Assembly (NCBI RefSeq): GCF_004343705.1
Contig: NZ_SKFH01000002.1
Location: 186,001-250,000 of the forward strand
Origin: Flaviaesturariibacter aridisoli
GTDB taxonomy: Bacteria; Bacteroidota; Bacteroidia; Chitinophagales; Chitinophagaceae
Direction of reading: 5' to 3'
DNA: 64,000 bases
This document shows positions 48,866 through 59,155 of this stretch, piece by piece. The notes beneath the pieces were generated by a model. The model searched no databases and had not been told where the DNA came from. It saw nothing but the letters and a program-made list of their open reading frames with translations. Each line of letters begins with the position of its first letter. Position 1 is the first letter of the stretch. A program made the position numbers and the translations under genes.

Positions 48866-51800
48866 CTAGTCATGGAAGTTCAGGTCCAGACCGAGGCCGC
48901 GGAGTTCGTGCACGAGTACGTTGAACGATTCCGGCAGACCCGCGCGCGGGATGTTCTCGCCCTTCACGATCGCCTCGTAGGTCTTCGCGCGGCCGATGAT
49001 GTCATCCGACTTGATCGTGAGCAGTTCCTGCAGGATGTTCGCGGCACCGTAGGCCTCGAGCGCCCACACTTCCATCTCACCGAAACGCTGACCACCGAAC
49101 TGGGCTTTACCACCAAGGGGCTGCTGCGTGATGAGGGAGTAGGGTCCGATCGAACGGGCGTGCATCTTGTCGTCCACCATGTGGTGCAGCTTGATCACGT
49201 AAATGATACCAACCGTTGCTTTCTGGTGGAAGCGCTCACCCGTTTCACCGTCATAGAGGTGCGTGTGACCGAAGGTCGGCAGGCCCGCCTGCTCGATGTA
49301 TCCGGCGATGTCTTCCGTGGAAGCACCGTCGAAGATCGGCGTGGCGAAGCGAAGACCGAGTTTCTCACCAGCCCAGCCCAGGACCGTTTCATAGATCTGG
49401 CCCAGGTTCATACGGGAGGGTACACCCAGCGGGTTCAGCACGATGTCCACCGGCGTGCCGTCCTCGAGGAAAGGCATGTCTTCGTGGCGAACGATCTTGG
49501 CAACGATACCCTTGTTACCGTGGCGTCCGGCCATCTTATCCCCCACCTTCAGCTTACGCTTCACGGCGATGTATACCTTGGCCAGCTTCAGAACGCCCGC
49601 GGGCAGTTCGTCGCCGATGCTGATATTGAATTTCTCGCGCTTGTAGCGGCCGAGCTCTTCGTTGTACTTGATCGAGAAGTTGTGCAGGAGGATGTTGATC
49701 TGCTCGTCTACCTTGGCGTCGCCGGTCCAGCCGAGCGGGTTCACGTTCTGGTAGTCCATGCCGCTCAGGTTCTTCTGGGTGAACCGGGCGCCTTTACCGA
49801 TCAGCATCTCGCCGAAGTTGTTGCTTACACCCGTCGAAGGACGATCCTTCAGCAGGGTCAGCAGCTTGTCCATCAGCACTTCCCGCAGATCGCTCTCGTT
49901 CTTTTCGTGAACTTTCTCGAGCTTCTCGAGGGAGGCCTTCTCACGCACTTTGGCGTTCTTGTCTTTCTTGGCGCGCTGGAACAGCTTCTTGCCGATCACC
50001 ACACCTTCCACACCGTTGGGTGCTTTCAGCGAGGCGTCTTTCGCATCACCGGCCTTGTCGCCGAAGATGGCGCGGAGCAGCTTTTCTTCCGGCGTCGGGT
50101 CGCTCTCTCCTTTCGGAGTGATCTTGCCGATGAGGATGTCGCCTTCCTTGATATGGGCGCCGATCCGGATGATACCGTTCTCGTCGAGGTCTTTGGTAGC
50201 CTCTTCCGATACGTTCGGGATATCCGGCGTCAGTTCCTCTTCACCAAGCTTGGTGTCGCGCACTTCGAGCTCGTATTCGGAGATGTGCACCGAGGTGAAC
50301 ATGTCTTCTTTCACCACGCGCTCGGAGATCACGATGGCATCCTCGAAGTTGTAACCTTTCCAGGGCATGAAGGCCACTTTCAGGTTTTTACCGAGGGCCA
50401 GCTCACCAGCCTTCGTGGCGTAACCTTCCGTGAGGAAGTCGCCCTCTTTCACCTTCTGGCCTTTCTTCACGGCGGGCTTCAGGTTGATGGAGGTTTCCTG
50501 GTTGGTCTTGATGAACTTCGTCAGGTTGTAGATCTTCAGGTCTTCTTCAAAAGAAACAAGACGCTGGTCTTCGTTGCGGTTGTAGCGCACGTGGATCTCG
50601 TTGGCGTCCACGAATTCCACCACACCTTCGCCTTCCGCGTGGATCTGGATCCGCGCGTCGCGGGCGGCTTTGCCTTCGAGGCCCGTACCTACGGTAGGAA
50701 CGTCGGGGCGCAGCAGCGGAACGGCCTGGCGCTGCATGTTCGATCCCATCAGTGCACGGTTGGCGTCATCGTGCTCCAGGAACGGGATGAGCGAGGCGGA
50801 CAGGCCCACGATCTGGTTGGGGGCTACGTCCATGTATTGCACTTCGGCGCGGTCGAGGATGGGGAAGTCACCCGTCTCGCGGCTCACGATGCGCTCTTCG
50901 GCGAAGGCGCCGTTTTTGTCGAGCGGCACGTTGGCCTGGGCGATCTTGGCGGAATCTTCCTCCTCGGCGCTCAGGAACGTCAGTTCCTTCATGTTCACCT
51001 TGCCGTTCTCCACCTTGCGGTAGGGCGTCTCGATAAAGCCCATCTCGTTGATCTTCGCGTGAACGCAAAGGGTCGAGATCAGACCGATGTTCGGACCTTC
51101 CGGGGTTTCGATCGTGCAAAGACGGCCGTAGTGGGAATAGTGTACGTCACGTACTTCGAAGCCAGCGCGCTCACGGCTCAGACCGCCCGGTCCGAGTGCC
51201 GAGATACGACGCTTGTGCGTGATCTCCGACAGCGGGTTTGTCTGGTCGAGGAACTGCGACAGCTGCGAAGTACCGAAGAACGAGTTGATTACCGAAGACA
51301 GCGTACGGGCGTTGATGAGGTCCACCGGGGTGAACACTTCATTGTCGCGCACGTTCATCCGCTCGCGGATGGTGCGGGCCATACGGGCCAGGCCTACGCC
51401 GAACTGGGCGTAGAGCTGCTCGCCCACGGTGCGCACACGGCGGTTCGACAGGTGATCGATGTCGTCGATCTCGGCCTTGCCGTTGGTGAGGCGCACCAGG
51501 TATTTGATGATTTCGATGATATCTTCCTTCGTCAGGGTCTTCTGCTCCATCTGGTAGTTCAGACCGAGCTTGCGGTTGATCTTGTAACGACCAACTTCGC
51601 CGAGGTCATAGCGCTTGTCCGAGAAGAACAGCTTGTCGATGATACCGCGGGCGGTTTCGTTGTCCGGGGCGTCGGCGCCGCGGAGCTGGCGATAGATCAC
51701 CTGCACGGCCTCGAGCTCGGAGTTCGAAGTATCCTTGTTGAGGGTATTGTAAATGATCGCGTAATCGCCACCTACGTCTTCCTTCTGGATGAACACGGAC

Positions 51801-52672
51801 TTAATGTCCATGTCGGAGATCGTTTCGATGGCTTCTTCGTCGAGCACGGAGTCGCGCTCGAGGATGACTTCGTTACGCTCGATGGAAACCACTTCACCGG
51901 TATCCTCGTCCACGAAGTCTTCTACCCAGCTGCGCAGTACACGGGCAGCCAGGCGGCGGCCGAGGAATGCGGCGAGGGCTTTACGCTCTCCCTTCACTTC
52001 ATCGGCCATGCCGAAAAGCTCCAGGATGTCTTTATCGGTTTCAAAGCCGATCGAGCGGAGAAGGGTCGTTACGGGGAACTTCTTCTTCCGGTCGATGTAG
52101 GCGTACATCACGTTGTTGATGTCGGTGGCAAATTCCATCCAGGCGCCCTTGAAGGGGATCACGCGGGCGGAATAGATCTTCGTGCCGTTGGGGTGAACCG
52201 ACTGGCCGAAGAATACGCCGGGGGAACGGTGCAGCTGGGAAACCACCACACGCTCGGCGCCGTTGATCACAAACGTGCCACGGGGAGTCATGTAGGGAAT
52301 GTTGCCCAGGAACACATCCTGAACGATGGTCTGGAAGTCGATATGCTCCTCGTCGTTACAGCTGAGGCGCAGCTTCGCCTTCAGGGGAACGGCATACGTG
52401 AGGCCACGCTCCATACATTCTTCGATGGTGTAGCGCGGGGGGTCAATGAAATAGTCGAGGAACTCGAGAACGAAGATGTTGCGTGTGTCGGTAATCGGGA
52501 AGTTCTCTTTGAACACGCGGAAGAGGCCTTCTACGTTACGCTTGTCCGGCGTGGTCTCTAACTGGAAAAACTCTTTGAACGACTGGATCTGAACGGCGAG
52601 CAAATCAGGCGTATCAGCGATATTGCCAATCTTCCCGAAATTGATCCGTTCTTTCGTTTGTGTAGCGGGCAT
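48866..52672 (-). CDS. rpoB: DNA-directed RNA polymerase subunit beta
   Basis: 1268 residues, normal for Bacteroidota. The rifampicin-region sequence [20 protein letters not shown] and [20 protein letters not shown] is present and looks wild type by eye. The C-terminal [20 protein letters not shown] and [20 protein letters not shown] segments are intact. It has its own promoter element (52819-52826) with a leader of about 140 nt, and is separated from rplL by 3.4 kb containing an opposite-strand gene. Confidence 0.98.
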   Translation of the reverse strand: MPATQTKERINFGKIGNIADTPDLLAVQIQSFKEFFQLETTPDKRNVEGLFRVFKENFPITDTRNIFVLEFLDYFIDPPRYTIEECMERGLTYAVPLKAKLRLSCNDEEHIDFQTIVQDVFLGNIPYMTPRGTFVINGAERVVVSQLHRSPGVFFGQSVHPNGTKIYSARVIPFKGAWMEFATDINNVMYAYIDRKKKFPVTTLLRSIGFETDKDILELFGMADEVKGERKALAAFLGRRLAARVLRSWVEDFVDEDTGEVVSIERNEVILERDSVLDEEAIETISDMDIKSVFIQKEDVGGDYAIIYNTLNKDTSNSELEAVQVIYRQLRGADAPDNETARGIIDKLFFSDKRYDLGEVGRYKINRKLGLNYQMEQKTLTKEDIIEIIKYLVRLTNGKAEIDDIDHLSNRRVRTVGEQLYAQFGVGLARMARTIRERMNVRDNEVFTPVDLINARTLSSVINSFFGTSQLSQFLDQTNPLSEITHKRRISALGPGGLSRERAGFEVRDVHYSHYGRLCTIETPEGPNIGLISTLCVHAKINEMGFIETPYRKVENGKVNMKELTFLSAEEEDSAKIAQANVPLDKNGAFAEERIVSRETGDFPILDRAEVQYMDVAPNQIVGLSASLIPFLEHDDANRALMGSNMQRQAVPLLRPDVPTVGTGLEGKAARDARIQIHAEGEGVVEFVDANEIHVRYNRNEDQRLVSFEEDLKIYNLTKFIKTNQETSINLKPAVKKGQKVKEGDFLTEGYATKAGELALGKNLKVAFMPWKGYNFEDAIVISERVVKEDMFTSVHISEYELEVRDTKLGEEELTPDIPNVSEEATKDLDENGIIRIGAHIKEGDILIGKITPKGESDPTPEEKLLRAIFGDKAGDAKDASLKAPNGVEGVVIGKKLFQRAKKDKNAKVREKASLEKLEKVHEKNESDLREVLMDKLLTLLKDRPSTGVSNNFGEMLIGKGARFTQKNLSGMDYQNVNPLGWTGDAKVDEQINILLHNFSIKYNEELGRYKREKFNISIGDELPAGVLKLAKVYIAVKRKLKVGDKMAGRHGNKGIVAKIVRHEDMPFLEDGTPVDIVLNPLGVPSRMNLGQIYETVLGWAGEKLGLRFATPIFDGASTEDIAGYIEQAGLPTFGHTHLYDGETGERFHQKATVGIIYVIKLHHMVDDKMHARSIGPYSLITQQPLGGKAQFGGQRFGEMEVWALEAYGAANILQELLTIKSDDIIGRAKTYEAIVKGENIPRAGLPESFNVLVHELRGLGLDLNFHD

Positions 52673-52818
52673 AAGTAAAAAACCGGTTTAAATGAGTTTC
52701 AGACGCGGGCAATGAGCTATCAGGCCTCTTTCATAAAAATGAAAAAAGCGATGATTTTCAATGAATTAAGCTCGAATTACCGACGTCAAAATTGTTTTTG
52801 GCCAAAACTTAAGGAGGG

Positions 52819-52845
52819 CAAAAGTACGGAAAAAGCCTTTGCAAA
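52819..52845 (-). promoter_or_regulatory. promoter of rpoBC
   Basis: Minus-strand -7 element TACTTTTG at 52819-52826 with TTTG at 52842-52845 as a possible -33 element (15-bp spacing, slightly short). Predicted leader about 140 nt. The rest of the 52673-53108 gap shows no gene. Confidence 0.6.
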
Positions 52846-53108
52846 CAATTTTTTCGCCTTAGCAAAGAATGTGCCTAAGCTTTTTTTGACTCTTTTATGA
52901 ATTAATTGTATTCCTGACGATGGGCTGCAGGAGTTGTACGGGCTCCCGAACTGACGTTCGCCTTTCGTTGCACCGCCTTCTTCCATACTGGCCTCGTCCG
53001 ACAGCGACCGGGCACTGCCTGCCGTAGCGGGGCGAAGGCGGGAAAAATCCCAGGAAATGCTGGCCTTTTTCCCATGGCCGGACCAGCCGGCCGCCGGAGC
53101 TTTCGGAG

Positions 53109-54062
53109 ATGAACCCCAAAAGCCCCCTGCCCGACTATTTCACCTTCAGTAAAAAGGACCGCATCGCGGTCTTCCTCCTGGTCCTTGTTGTGGGTGTCCT
53201 CGTGGCATTGCCCGCCTTGCTGCCCACCCCGTCGCCGGCGCTGGCCCCACTCCCCGATTCGGTACTCCGCCGCCCGCCCGACAGTTCCCGCTACCGGCAG
53301 CCATACGACCATGGGCGCGCCGGCTACCCCGACCGTTCCGGCTATGCCTCCCGCCGGGAAGATCCGGGGGCCGGCCGGGACGCCTGGCGGCAGGCGCCCC
53401 TTTTCGAATTCGATCCCAACCAGCTCGATGCCGCCGGCTGGTCCCGGCTCGGACTTCCCGCCCGGACGATCGCCACGATCCTCAAGTACCGGGAACGGGG
53501 TGGACGCTTCCGCCGGCCGGAAGACCTCGGGAAGATCTGGAGCCTGCCCGAGGGATTCGTAGAGCGGGTGCTCCCCTCGGTCCGGATTGCCCCGGCCCCT
53601 GATGGGGCGGGCGGCGGTCAGCGGTACCCACCTTTCGCCCGGGAGCCCCGGACACCGATACTACTATCCATCAATGAAGCCGACTCGATGGCCTGGGAGG
53701 GGCTGCCCGGCATCGGTGCCAAACTGGCAGGAAGGATCCTCCGGTACCGGGAGCGGCTCGGTGGATTCGTGTCGGTGGACCAGGTGGGGGAGACATGGGG
53801 TCTACCCGACTCCACCTTCCGGAAGATCCGCACCCGCCTCGAGCTTAAATCGAGCGGGCAGGGTATCCGCAAATTAAATTTAAACAGCGCCACCCGTGAT
53901 GAACTTAAAGTTCATCCGTATATCCGCTGGAACCTGGCCAATGCGCTTGTGGAATACCGGGAACGACACGGTGCCTACCGTTCCACGGACGATCTTCGTA
54001 AGGTGCTTTTATTGCCGGACAGTACGTTGCAAAAACTTCTTCCCTATGTCGACATAAAATAG
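53109..54062 (+). CDS. membrane-anchored helix-hairpin-helix (ComEA-like) protein
   Basis: 317 residues. A short cytoplasmic start is followed by one membrane helix (about 20-42), a Pro/Arg/Tyr-rich linker (about 45-95), and three helix-hairpin-helix units: LGLPARTIATILKYRERGG (about 113-131), LPGIGAKLAGRILRYRERLG (about 199-218) and LKVHPYIRWNLANALVEYRE (about 265-284). Such proteins bind double-stranded DNA non-specifically at the cell surface; ComEA does so during DNA uptake, but a competence role here is inferred. It lies on the opposite strand between rplL and rpoB. Confidence 0.85.
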   Translation: MNPKSPLPDYFTFSKKDRIAVFLLVLVVGVLVALPALLPTPSPALAPLPDSVLRRPPDSSRYRQPYDHGRAGYPDRSGYASRREDPGAGRDAWRQAPLFEFDPNQLDAAGWSRLGLPARTIATILKYRERGGRFRRPEDLGKIWSLPEGFVERVLPSVRIAPAPDGAGGGQRYPPFAREPRTPILLSINEADSMAWEGLPGIGAKLAGRILRYRERLGGFVSVDQVGETWGLPDSTFRKIRTRLELKSSGQGIRKLNLNSATRDELKVHPYIRWNLANALVEYRERHGAYRSTDDLRKVLLLPDSTLQKLLPYVDIK

Positions 54063-54560
54063 CATTTATCAATTGATTAAACCTATTTACTGAATAATAA
54101 TTAGATGCATTACTGGGCATTGGACAAGCCATCTTGCCAAATTGGCATTATTTCATTATATAATATTGATTTATAAGAGGTAATGGTTGTTTACTACCAT
54201 TATTAAAAAGTTAGAACCCTGTCGAAGTTGCTTTACTAAAATTTGAATTTGCCGAAACTAATGGAAGACGCTTGCGACATGTGGATTTCCTGAAGCGCCA
54301 AAAAGTGCCACTCATCAGACCATCATATAGCACCAAACAATAATTCTATGATCCAATGGATTCATTTAGAGTTAGTCACAGACTCTATCCGTGATGTGCA
54401 TTTAAGTTTCACAGCCTTCCACATTAAATTACAAAAACCTACCTATACATTTGATTCACATTTATTTATATTGTGTTTCAGCCATTTTTCCAAGTAAAAG
54501 ATCGAATGTTTGTCGACTTTAAATTAAGTTGGTCCTTTTGAGCCGTTTTATAGGCATTCG
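54063..54560. other. AT-rich non-coding tract
   Basis: About 500 bp that is strikingly AT-rich compared with the rest of the window. No open frame with protein-like sequence is seen on either strand. It contains the near-palindrome TGCCAAATTGGCA at about 54135-54147. No transposase fragment, tRNA or terminal repeat was recognised. Origin unknown; it may be a decayed insertion. Confidence 0.7.
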
Positions 54561-55960
54561 TCCCCTCCTACCCCATCTCCGCGCAGGGCCATTTAAGACC
54601 CGTTACGACCGCCTCGAGTTCGGGTGACTGCCGGGTTCGGAACGACGCACACTGGCTAAAACAGGCTAAAAAGGGGCTTTCCGCGGCCCCATTTTTAGCC
54701 GATCGGAGGCTGCAATAATGTCAGAAATGGGGGTGAAATACCGGTCCAACTACCCCTGTACCCGCCACTCCGGTCGGGGTCTGCTCCCCTTTTTCCGATC
54801 CACCGAGGTTGCCGGCCGGGGTGGAATTCCGGGTGCGGCAGGGGTCAAATGCGGGTGCTCGGTGGGTCGGTGCCCCTGTTGAAAGGGCGGCAAAACAGGG
54901 TCCGTCGACCGGTGTTTGGAGCGCAAAAGGGTCCGAATGGGCCTGTACCGGGAGGTAGGATCCGGCCATTTTGGACGGTCGACAAGAGCCGTTTGCGGGT
55001 CCGAACGGCCCGGTCAGGGGGTGGCCGGGGAGGCCCAACCGGGGCCGGAAGTGTCCGAAAAGGAAGCCGATTCAGGATGGATTTTCCTCCCATGATGGAG
55101 TTTTTCGCTCCCTTTTTCCGGGCCCGTTGCCCCCGAATCCGGGCCGGCGCCCGGGAGATTTTTCCGGTTTTTCGGGTTGGCCGGGTATCCATTTCGGATC
55201 GTTTATGTGGCGGCCCGGGGTACCTTTTCACGGGCTTGGCGCGTCGTCGCCGGCGTTTTTTTTGCCACCTTCCGGGCTTGACCGGCACGTAGAAGTGGTG
55301 CGGGAAAACTGTTTTTGGGGAGGGCCACTCGGCATTTTTTTGTCGTAATCCAAACGGAAAATGGCGGGGCGCCCGGCTCCTTTCCCGGACATTTCCAGGG
55401 CCGAAAAAGAAGGTCAAGGCACTCTGTTTTTGTCTGCCCGGGGTGCTGAAACAAGTACCTGCAGGCGCCTCGAAGTAGCGTAATTCTGCGGCAGAAACGC
55501 TTCCCGATCCTGTGCAAAAACGGGCCGTAAGGACCGCCAAACAAACTGGAAAGTGCGTCCTCCGTACCGGATTTCGCAGGGGTTGGCTGGGCATTACGGG
55601 ATCGTTTACCCGCCATTTATACCCGGCTTCACGCCACCCCGGCGCCGGTAACAGCGTGCTGAAACAAGCTCCTGACGGGCCGCAAACGGCCCATTTCCGG
55701 GCCCCTGCGGAGGCCCTTTGCGCCCCTTGATCAAGGGCAAAAAGGGTCTGATTACCTGCACACGGACGGCCCGGGACGGCCTGGAAAGTGGCCTCACCCG
55801 TAGTGCCGGGAGTTCGGATGATCGCCCTGTTTATGGACCGGAGTACCGCTGACTCACACAGGGGAACCCGTAGCAAAAGGGCCGGTACCAGCCGTAAAAC
55901 GGCCGCGCAGATGCGCTTCCAGGGGCCCTTTTAATCGCCCCACAGCTGTCATTTCTACCC
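54561..55960. other. GC-rich degenerate low-complexity tract, no gene seen
   Basis: About 1.4 kb of GC-rich sequence with short A or T runs and recurring words such as GTCCGAA, GGGCC and CTGAAACAAG (55446 and 55659). Long frames are open on both strands, but their translations are Arg/Pro/Gly-rich and overlap each other, so they are taken as compositional artefacts. A strict repeat period was not found by eye. Confidence 0.6.
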
Positions 55961-56017
55961 TAGCCGGGGGCTTTGGGCGCCCGGCGAGGGCGCTTCCCGC
56001 CCAGCGAGGCGGGCACA

Positions 56018-56052
56018 AAAAAACCCCCGCCTGGCGGCGGGGGCTCTTTTAT
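56018..56052 (-). terminator. intrinsic terminator of the rplL transcript
   Basis: CCCCCGCC-TGG... / GGCGGGGG stem flanked by a run of A (T on the minus strand), 20 bp after the rplL stop. It ends the ribosomal-protein transcript before rpoB. Confidence 0.85.
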
Positions 56053-56072
56053 CGTTGCGAGGCAGAGGGCAA

Positions 56073-56447
56073 TTAAGCGATCTCTACGTCGGCACCAGCT
56101 TCTTTCAGCTTGTTGGCGATATCTTCGGCAGTAGCCTTGTCCACACCTTCTTTAACGGGCTTCGGAGCACCATCAACGAGGTCTTTGGCTTCTTTCAGGC
56201 CCAGGCCGGTCAGGTCCTTAACGATCTTAACCACGTTGAGCTTGGAAGCACCACCGCTCTTCAGGATCACGTTGAAGGAAGTCTTCTCTTCTACGGCTGC
56301 AGCGCCACCGCCGGCGTCACCGCTTACTACTACCGCAGCAGCTGCGGGCTCGATACCGTACTCGGATTTCAGGAAATCGGCCAGTTCTTGTACTTCTTTA
56401 ACGGTCAGGCCTACCAGTTGTTCTGCAAGATTTTTAACGTCTGCCAT
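56073..56447 (-). CDS. rplL: 50S ribosomal protein L7/L12
   Basis: 124 residues. The ribosomal stalk protein that recruits translation factors. The N-terminal dimerisation region ([20 protein letters not shown]), an Ala/Gly/Val-rich hinge (about 35-55) and the C-terminal factor-binding domain ([20 protein letters not shown]) are standard. Unusually it is followed by a terminator rather than rpoB. Confidence 0.98.
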   Translation of the reverse strand: MADVKNLAEQLVGLTVKEVQELADFLKSEYGIEPAAAAVVVSGDAGGGAAAVEEKTSFNVILKSGGASKLNVVKIVKDLTGLGLKEAKDLVDGAPKPVKEGVDKATAEDIANKLKEAGADVEIA

Positions 56448-56631
56448 GTTGTTTAAATTTTTTCCGGCTTCATCTCCCCGGTTTAAGGAGGGGATCCGTC
56501 GGAGGGTTTAAAAAAATTTGTCGCTGTTGACCCCAGCGGCGAGGGCGGCCCCACCCCGGCCCTCCCCGAGGGGGAGGGAGTTGGTGGGGATATCTTTCTC
56601 CCTTCCCTTCGGGAAGGGTTGGGGATGGGTC
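56448..56631. repeat. REP-like elements in the rplJ-rplL gap
   Basis: Two CCCTCCCC / GGGGGAGGG and CCCTTCCC / GGGAAGGG palindromes with TTGGGGATGGG-type tails at about 56557-56630, immediately after the rplJ stop; same type as 7102-7134 and 25841-25960. Confidence 0.75.
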
Positions 56632-57237
56632 TTATTCAGCAGCCGGAGCTTCGCCTTCAGCAGGTGCTTCGGGTGCAGCGGGCGCTTCGGCGGCCGGAGC
56701 TTCTGCGGGGGCAGCGGCTTCGGTACCGGGCTTGTTGATCACGCCGCCTTGCTCGTGGAAGTTCTGCAGGGCAGACAGCACGCGCGAAGCGGGCGACTGC
56801 AGCAGGCCGATAACCTCGCCAATGAGCTCGTTTTTGGTCTTGATCTTCGTGAGGGCCTTCAGGTTGTTGTCGCCGGTGTAGATATCACCGTTGATGAAAG
56901 CGGCCTTCAGCTCCGGCTTCTCGCCTTTGGCGGCGTCGCGGAACGAAGAGATGATCAGGGCCGGCTCCTTGGGGTTCTCGGAGAACAGCAGGGCGGTTAC
57001 GTTGTGGAGGGAGTCGAATACACCGTTGTAACGCTCGGCATCCAGGCCTTCGAGGGCCTTGCGGATGAGGGTGTTCTTGGCCACCTTCATTTCCACATTC
57101 TTGTTGAAGCAGGCGCGGCGCAGCTGGGACACCTGGGCAACGCTCAGGCTTTCCGTATTGGTTACATAGAAGTTGTCGTACTGGGAGAATTTCTCCTTCA
57201 GGGCGACGATCACTTCATTTTTTTGCTCTTTAGTCAT
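56632..57237 (-). CDS. rplJ: 50S ribosomal protein L10 with acidic Ala/Pro tail
   Basis: 201 residues. Anchors L7/L12 on the ribosome and binds 23S rRNA. The core (about 1-165) is standard (TKEQKNEVIVALKEKFSQYD, RRACFNKNVEMKVAKNTLIR). An extra C-terminal tail of about 35 residues is almost only Ala, Pro and Glu (AAAPAEAPAAEAPAAPEAPA), which is longer than the 165-residue Escherichia coli protein. The tail may be a flexible spacer or a compositional expansion. Confidence 0.97.
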   Translation of the reverse strand: MTKEQKNEVIVALKEKFSQYDNFYVTNTESLSVAQVSQLRRACFNKNVEMKVAKNTLIRKALEGLDAERYNGVFDSLHNVTALLFSENPKEPALIISSFRDAAKGEKPELKAAFINGDIYTGDNNLKALTKIKTKNELIGEVIGLLQSPASRVLSALQNFHEQGGVINKPGTEAAAPAEAPAAEAPAAPEAPAEGEAPAAE

Positions 57238-57298
57238 TGTACGAAGCTTTTGTAATCCGTTGAAGCTGGATGGTTGTCATCCGGGGCTTGCGGCAGGA

Positions 57299-57994
57299 TT
57301 AGTGAACGAAGGTTTTTGTGTCGACAGGGATGCCGGGGCTCATCGTGGCGGCCATGGTCAGGCCTTTCAGGTAGGTACCTTTGGCAGTAGACGGCTTGGC
57401 TTTGATGATGGCGTTGATCAGCTCCTGGGCGTTGCCGGCGATCTTCTCGGGCGAGAAGGATACGCGGCCGATCGAAGCGTGGATGATACCTGCCTTGTCC
57501 ACTTTAAAGGCGATCTTACCACCTTTTACCTCGTTCACAGCGCCTGCTACGTCGTTCGTAACGGTACCGGTCTTGGGGTTGGGCATCAGGTTGCGGGGAC
57601 CGAGGATCTTACCGAGACGGCCGATCTTGGGCATCACCGCGGGGGTAGCAACGATGACGTCAACGTCGGTCCAGCCGCCGTCGATCTTCTGGATGAATTC
57701 GTCGAGGCCAACGTAGTCGGCGCCGGCGCCTTTGGCGGCGGCTTCCTGCTCGGGACCGCAAAGAACCAGCACACGCTTGGTTTTACCGGTGCCGTGGGGC
57801 AGGGTTACGGTGCCGCGGATGGCCTGGTCGGCTTTCTTGGGGTCAACGCCGAGACGGATGTGGATGTCTACGGAGGCGTCGAACTTGCAGGTGTTAACTT
57901 CCTTCACCAGGGCGGAAGCCGCCTGGAGGGAGTAGGCTTTATTGGCGTCAACCTTGCCGTTGACTGCCTTTCTTTTTTTAGGAACAAATGCCAT
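57299..57994 (-). CDS. rplA: 50S ribosomal protein L1
   Basis: 231 residues, normal size. Forms the L1 stalk that helps release tRNA from the E site, and in many bacteria represses its own operon by binding the mRNA leader. Typical segments are [40 protein letters not shown] and [20 protein letters not shown]. It is 54 bp downstream of rplK; the gap holds a dispersed-repeat fragment (58014-58040). Confidence 0.98.
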   Translation of the reverse strand: MAFVPKKRKAVNGKVDANKAYSLQAASALVKEVNTCKFDASVDIHIRLGVDPKKADQAIRGTVTLPHGTGKTKRVLVLCGPEQEAAAKGAGADYVGLDEFIQKIDGGWTDVDVIVATPAVMPKIGRLGKILGPRNLMPNPKTGTVTNDVAGAVNEVKGGKIAFKVDKAGIIHASIGRVSFSPEKIAGNAQELINAIIKAKPSTAKGTYLKGLTMAATMSPGIPVDTKTFVH

Positions 57995-58013
57995 TGTAAT
58001 TTCTTTTAAGTGT

Positions 58014-58040
58014 TCTGTCCTTCGCTTACGCTCAGGATGA
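58014..58040. repeat. dispersed-repeat fragment in the rplK-rplA gap
   Basis: CTTCGCTTACGCTCAGGATG, related to the repeat at 44338-44390. Confidence 0.55.
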
Positions 58041-58048
58041 CAAAATCA

Positions 58049-58495
58049 TTATTTGCTTTCCCAGGGAGCGGTACCTTCCACGGTCAGTCCCATCGAGCGG
58101 GCCGTGCCGGCCACCATGCTCATGGCGCTGTCGAGGGTGAAGGCGTTCAGGTCGGCCATCTTGTCTTCAGCGATGGCTTTCACCTGGTCCCAGGTTACTT
58201 TACCCACCTTGTTGCGGTTCGGCTCTTTGGAACCGCTCTGGATCTTGGCGGCGTCCTTCAGCTGAACGGCTGCGGGGGGCGTTTTGATGATGAAGTCGAA
58301 CGACTTGTCGGAATAAACGGTCAGCAGTACGGGGAGTACTTTGCCTTGCTTGTCCTGGGTGCGCGCATTGAATTGCTTGCAGAATTCCATGATGTTGACA
58401 CCTTTGGAACCCAGGGCCGGACCGATCGGGGGAGCAGGGTTGGCCTGGCCACCCTTGCACTGGAGCTTTACATAGCCCGTGATTTCTTTTGCCAT
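58049..58495 (-). CDS. rplK: 50S ribosomal protein L11
   Basis: 148 residues, normal size. Part of the GTPase-associated centre and target of thiostrepton. The N-terminal [20 protein letters not shown] and [18 protein letters not shown] segments are diagnostic. First gene of the rplKAJL transcript here; nusG and secE are not adjacent on the upstream side. The promoter element is at 58662-58669, giving a leader of about 160 nt with hairpins. Confidence 0.98.
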   Translation of the reverse strand: MAKEITGYVKLQCKGGQANPAPPIGPALGSKGVNIMEFCKQFNARTQDKQGKVLPVLLTVYSDKSFDFIIKTPPAAVQLKDAAKIQSGSKEPNRNKVGKVTWDQVKAIAEDKMADLNAFTLDSAMSMVAGTARSMGLTVEGTAPWESK

Positions 58496-58574
58496 TTTCT
58501 ACGTGATTTATTGGTTCAAGCGATGAGCCTATCTCCGCGACAGGATCATCTCCCAAGTTGATCATTTTAAGCTT

Positions 58575-58669
58575 CCAGGAGTGATCCTGGCTACTTAACT
58601 CTGGGTGACCGCCTTCGCCGGAGGCTACAGCGGTCGGAGAAAGAACTAACTTTTGGGAGCGCAAAGGTA
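58575..58669 (-). promoter_or_regulatory. promoter and structured leader of rplKAJL
   Basis: -7 element TACCTTTG (minus strand) at 58662-58669. The leader contains a GACCGC / GCGGTC hairpin with an inner CTTCGCCGGAG (58608-58636) and a perfect CCAGGA-GTGA-TCCTGG hairpin (58575-58590). One of these could be a site for autoregulation; no known ligand site is recognised. Confidence 0.5.
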
Positions 58670-58737
58670 AGGAAGCCGGCGGAAAAAAGTAGGATAATTC
58701 TGTTAAGAGCAGCGGGGTAGGAGAAGGGCAGCTTACA

Positions 58738-58756
58738 TGAGTACTTGAGTACCTGA
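58738..58756. repeat. 8-bp stop-phased array
   Basis: TGA at 58738, 58746 and 58754; units ACATGAGT, ACTTGAGT, ACCTGATT. It lies upstream of the rplK promoter and has no clear inverted arm. Confidence 0.75.
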
Positions 58757-58830
58757 TTACAGGAGGGCACAAGTGGCCGCTTCCGCCCGCTCGCGACCAT
58801 GCTTTGAGCTTGCGTGCGGGACCAAAACCG

Positions 58831-59021
58831 GTGTTTCTGTCACTTGACCGGCGTTTCTGTCAGAAGAGAAGCCGTTTCCGTGTTTCGGGCGCTGTTTCTG
58901 CCGTTCGAAGCGGCGTTTCCGGCAAAAAAAGGCTGTTTCTGTTCGCACCGGTTGTGTTTCGGTCCCAAAAACAGCGTTGCTGTCAGCGAAAGGGCTGTTT
59001 CCGCGTTTCGGGAGCTGTTTT
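58831..59021. repeat. 20.5-bp (41-bp) tandem array, about 10 half-units
   Basis: TGTTTC / CGTTTC words occur at about 58832, 58852, 58873, 58893, 58914, 58934, 58955, 58975, 58996 and 59016, with spacing alternating 20 and 21 bp. It ends 134 bp before the ATG at 59156. It accounts for most of the 58496-59155 gap together with the rplK promoter. Confidence 0.88.
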
Positions 59022-59155
59022 TAACCACCAGAGGGTCAGAAAGCCTTCATTTTCAGAAAAATCCCGGATTTTCCGGGGAATCCGGCAAAATATCTAGAAA
59101 TACGGCAAAGTTGAAAGCCCGGCTGTTGTAATTTAAGGTCCTAAAACCAACAATT

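Noticed and set aside
48791-52561. 1256-codon frame antisense to rpoB
   Set aside because: A shadow of rpoB caused by high third-position G+C; the translation has no recognisable domain and rpoB is unambiguous.
54063-54560. insertion sequence remnant in the AT-rich tract
   Set aside because: No transposase-like frame, no terminal inverted repeats and no target duplication could be seen, so only the composition is reported.
54845-55876. 343-codon minus-strand open frame and a 147-codon plus-strand frame in the rplL-rpoB gap
   Set aside because: Translations are dominated by Arg, Pro and Gly with no domain, signal or helix pattern, and overlapping frames on both strands are equally long, which is typical of GC-rich non-coding DNA.
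58496-58660. tRNA or riboswitch in the rplK leader
   Set aside because: Hairpins are present, but no cloverleaf, T-loop consensus or known riboswitch core could be traced.
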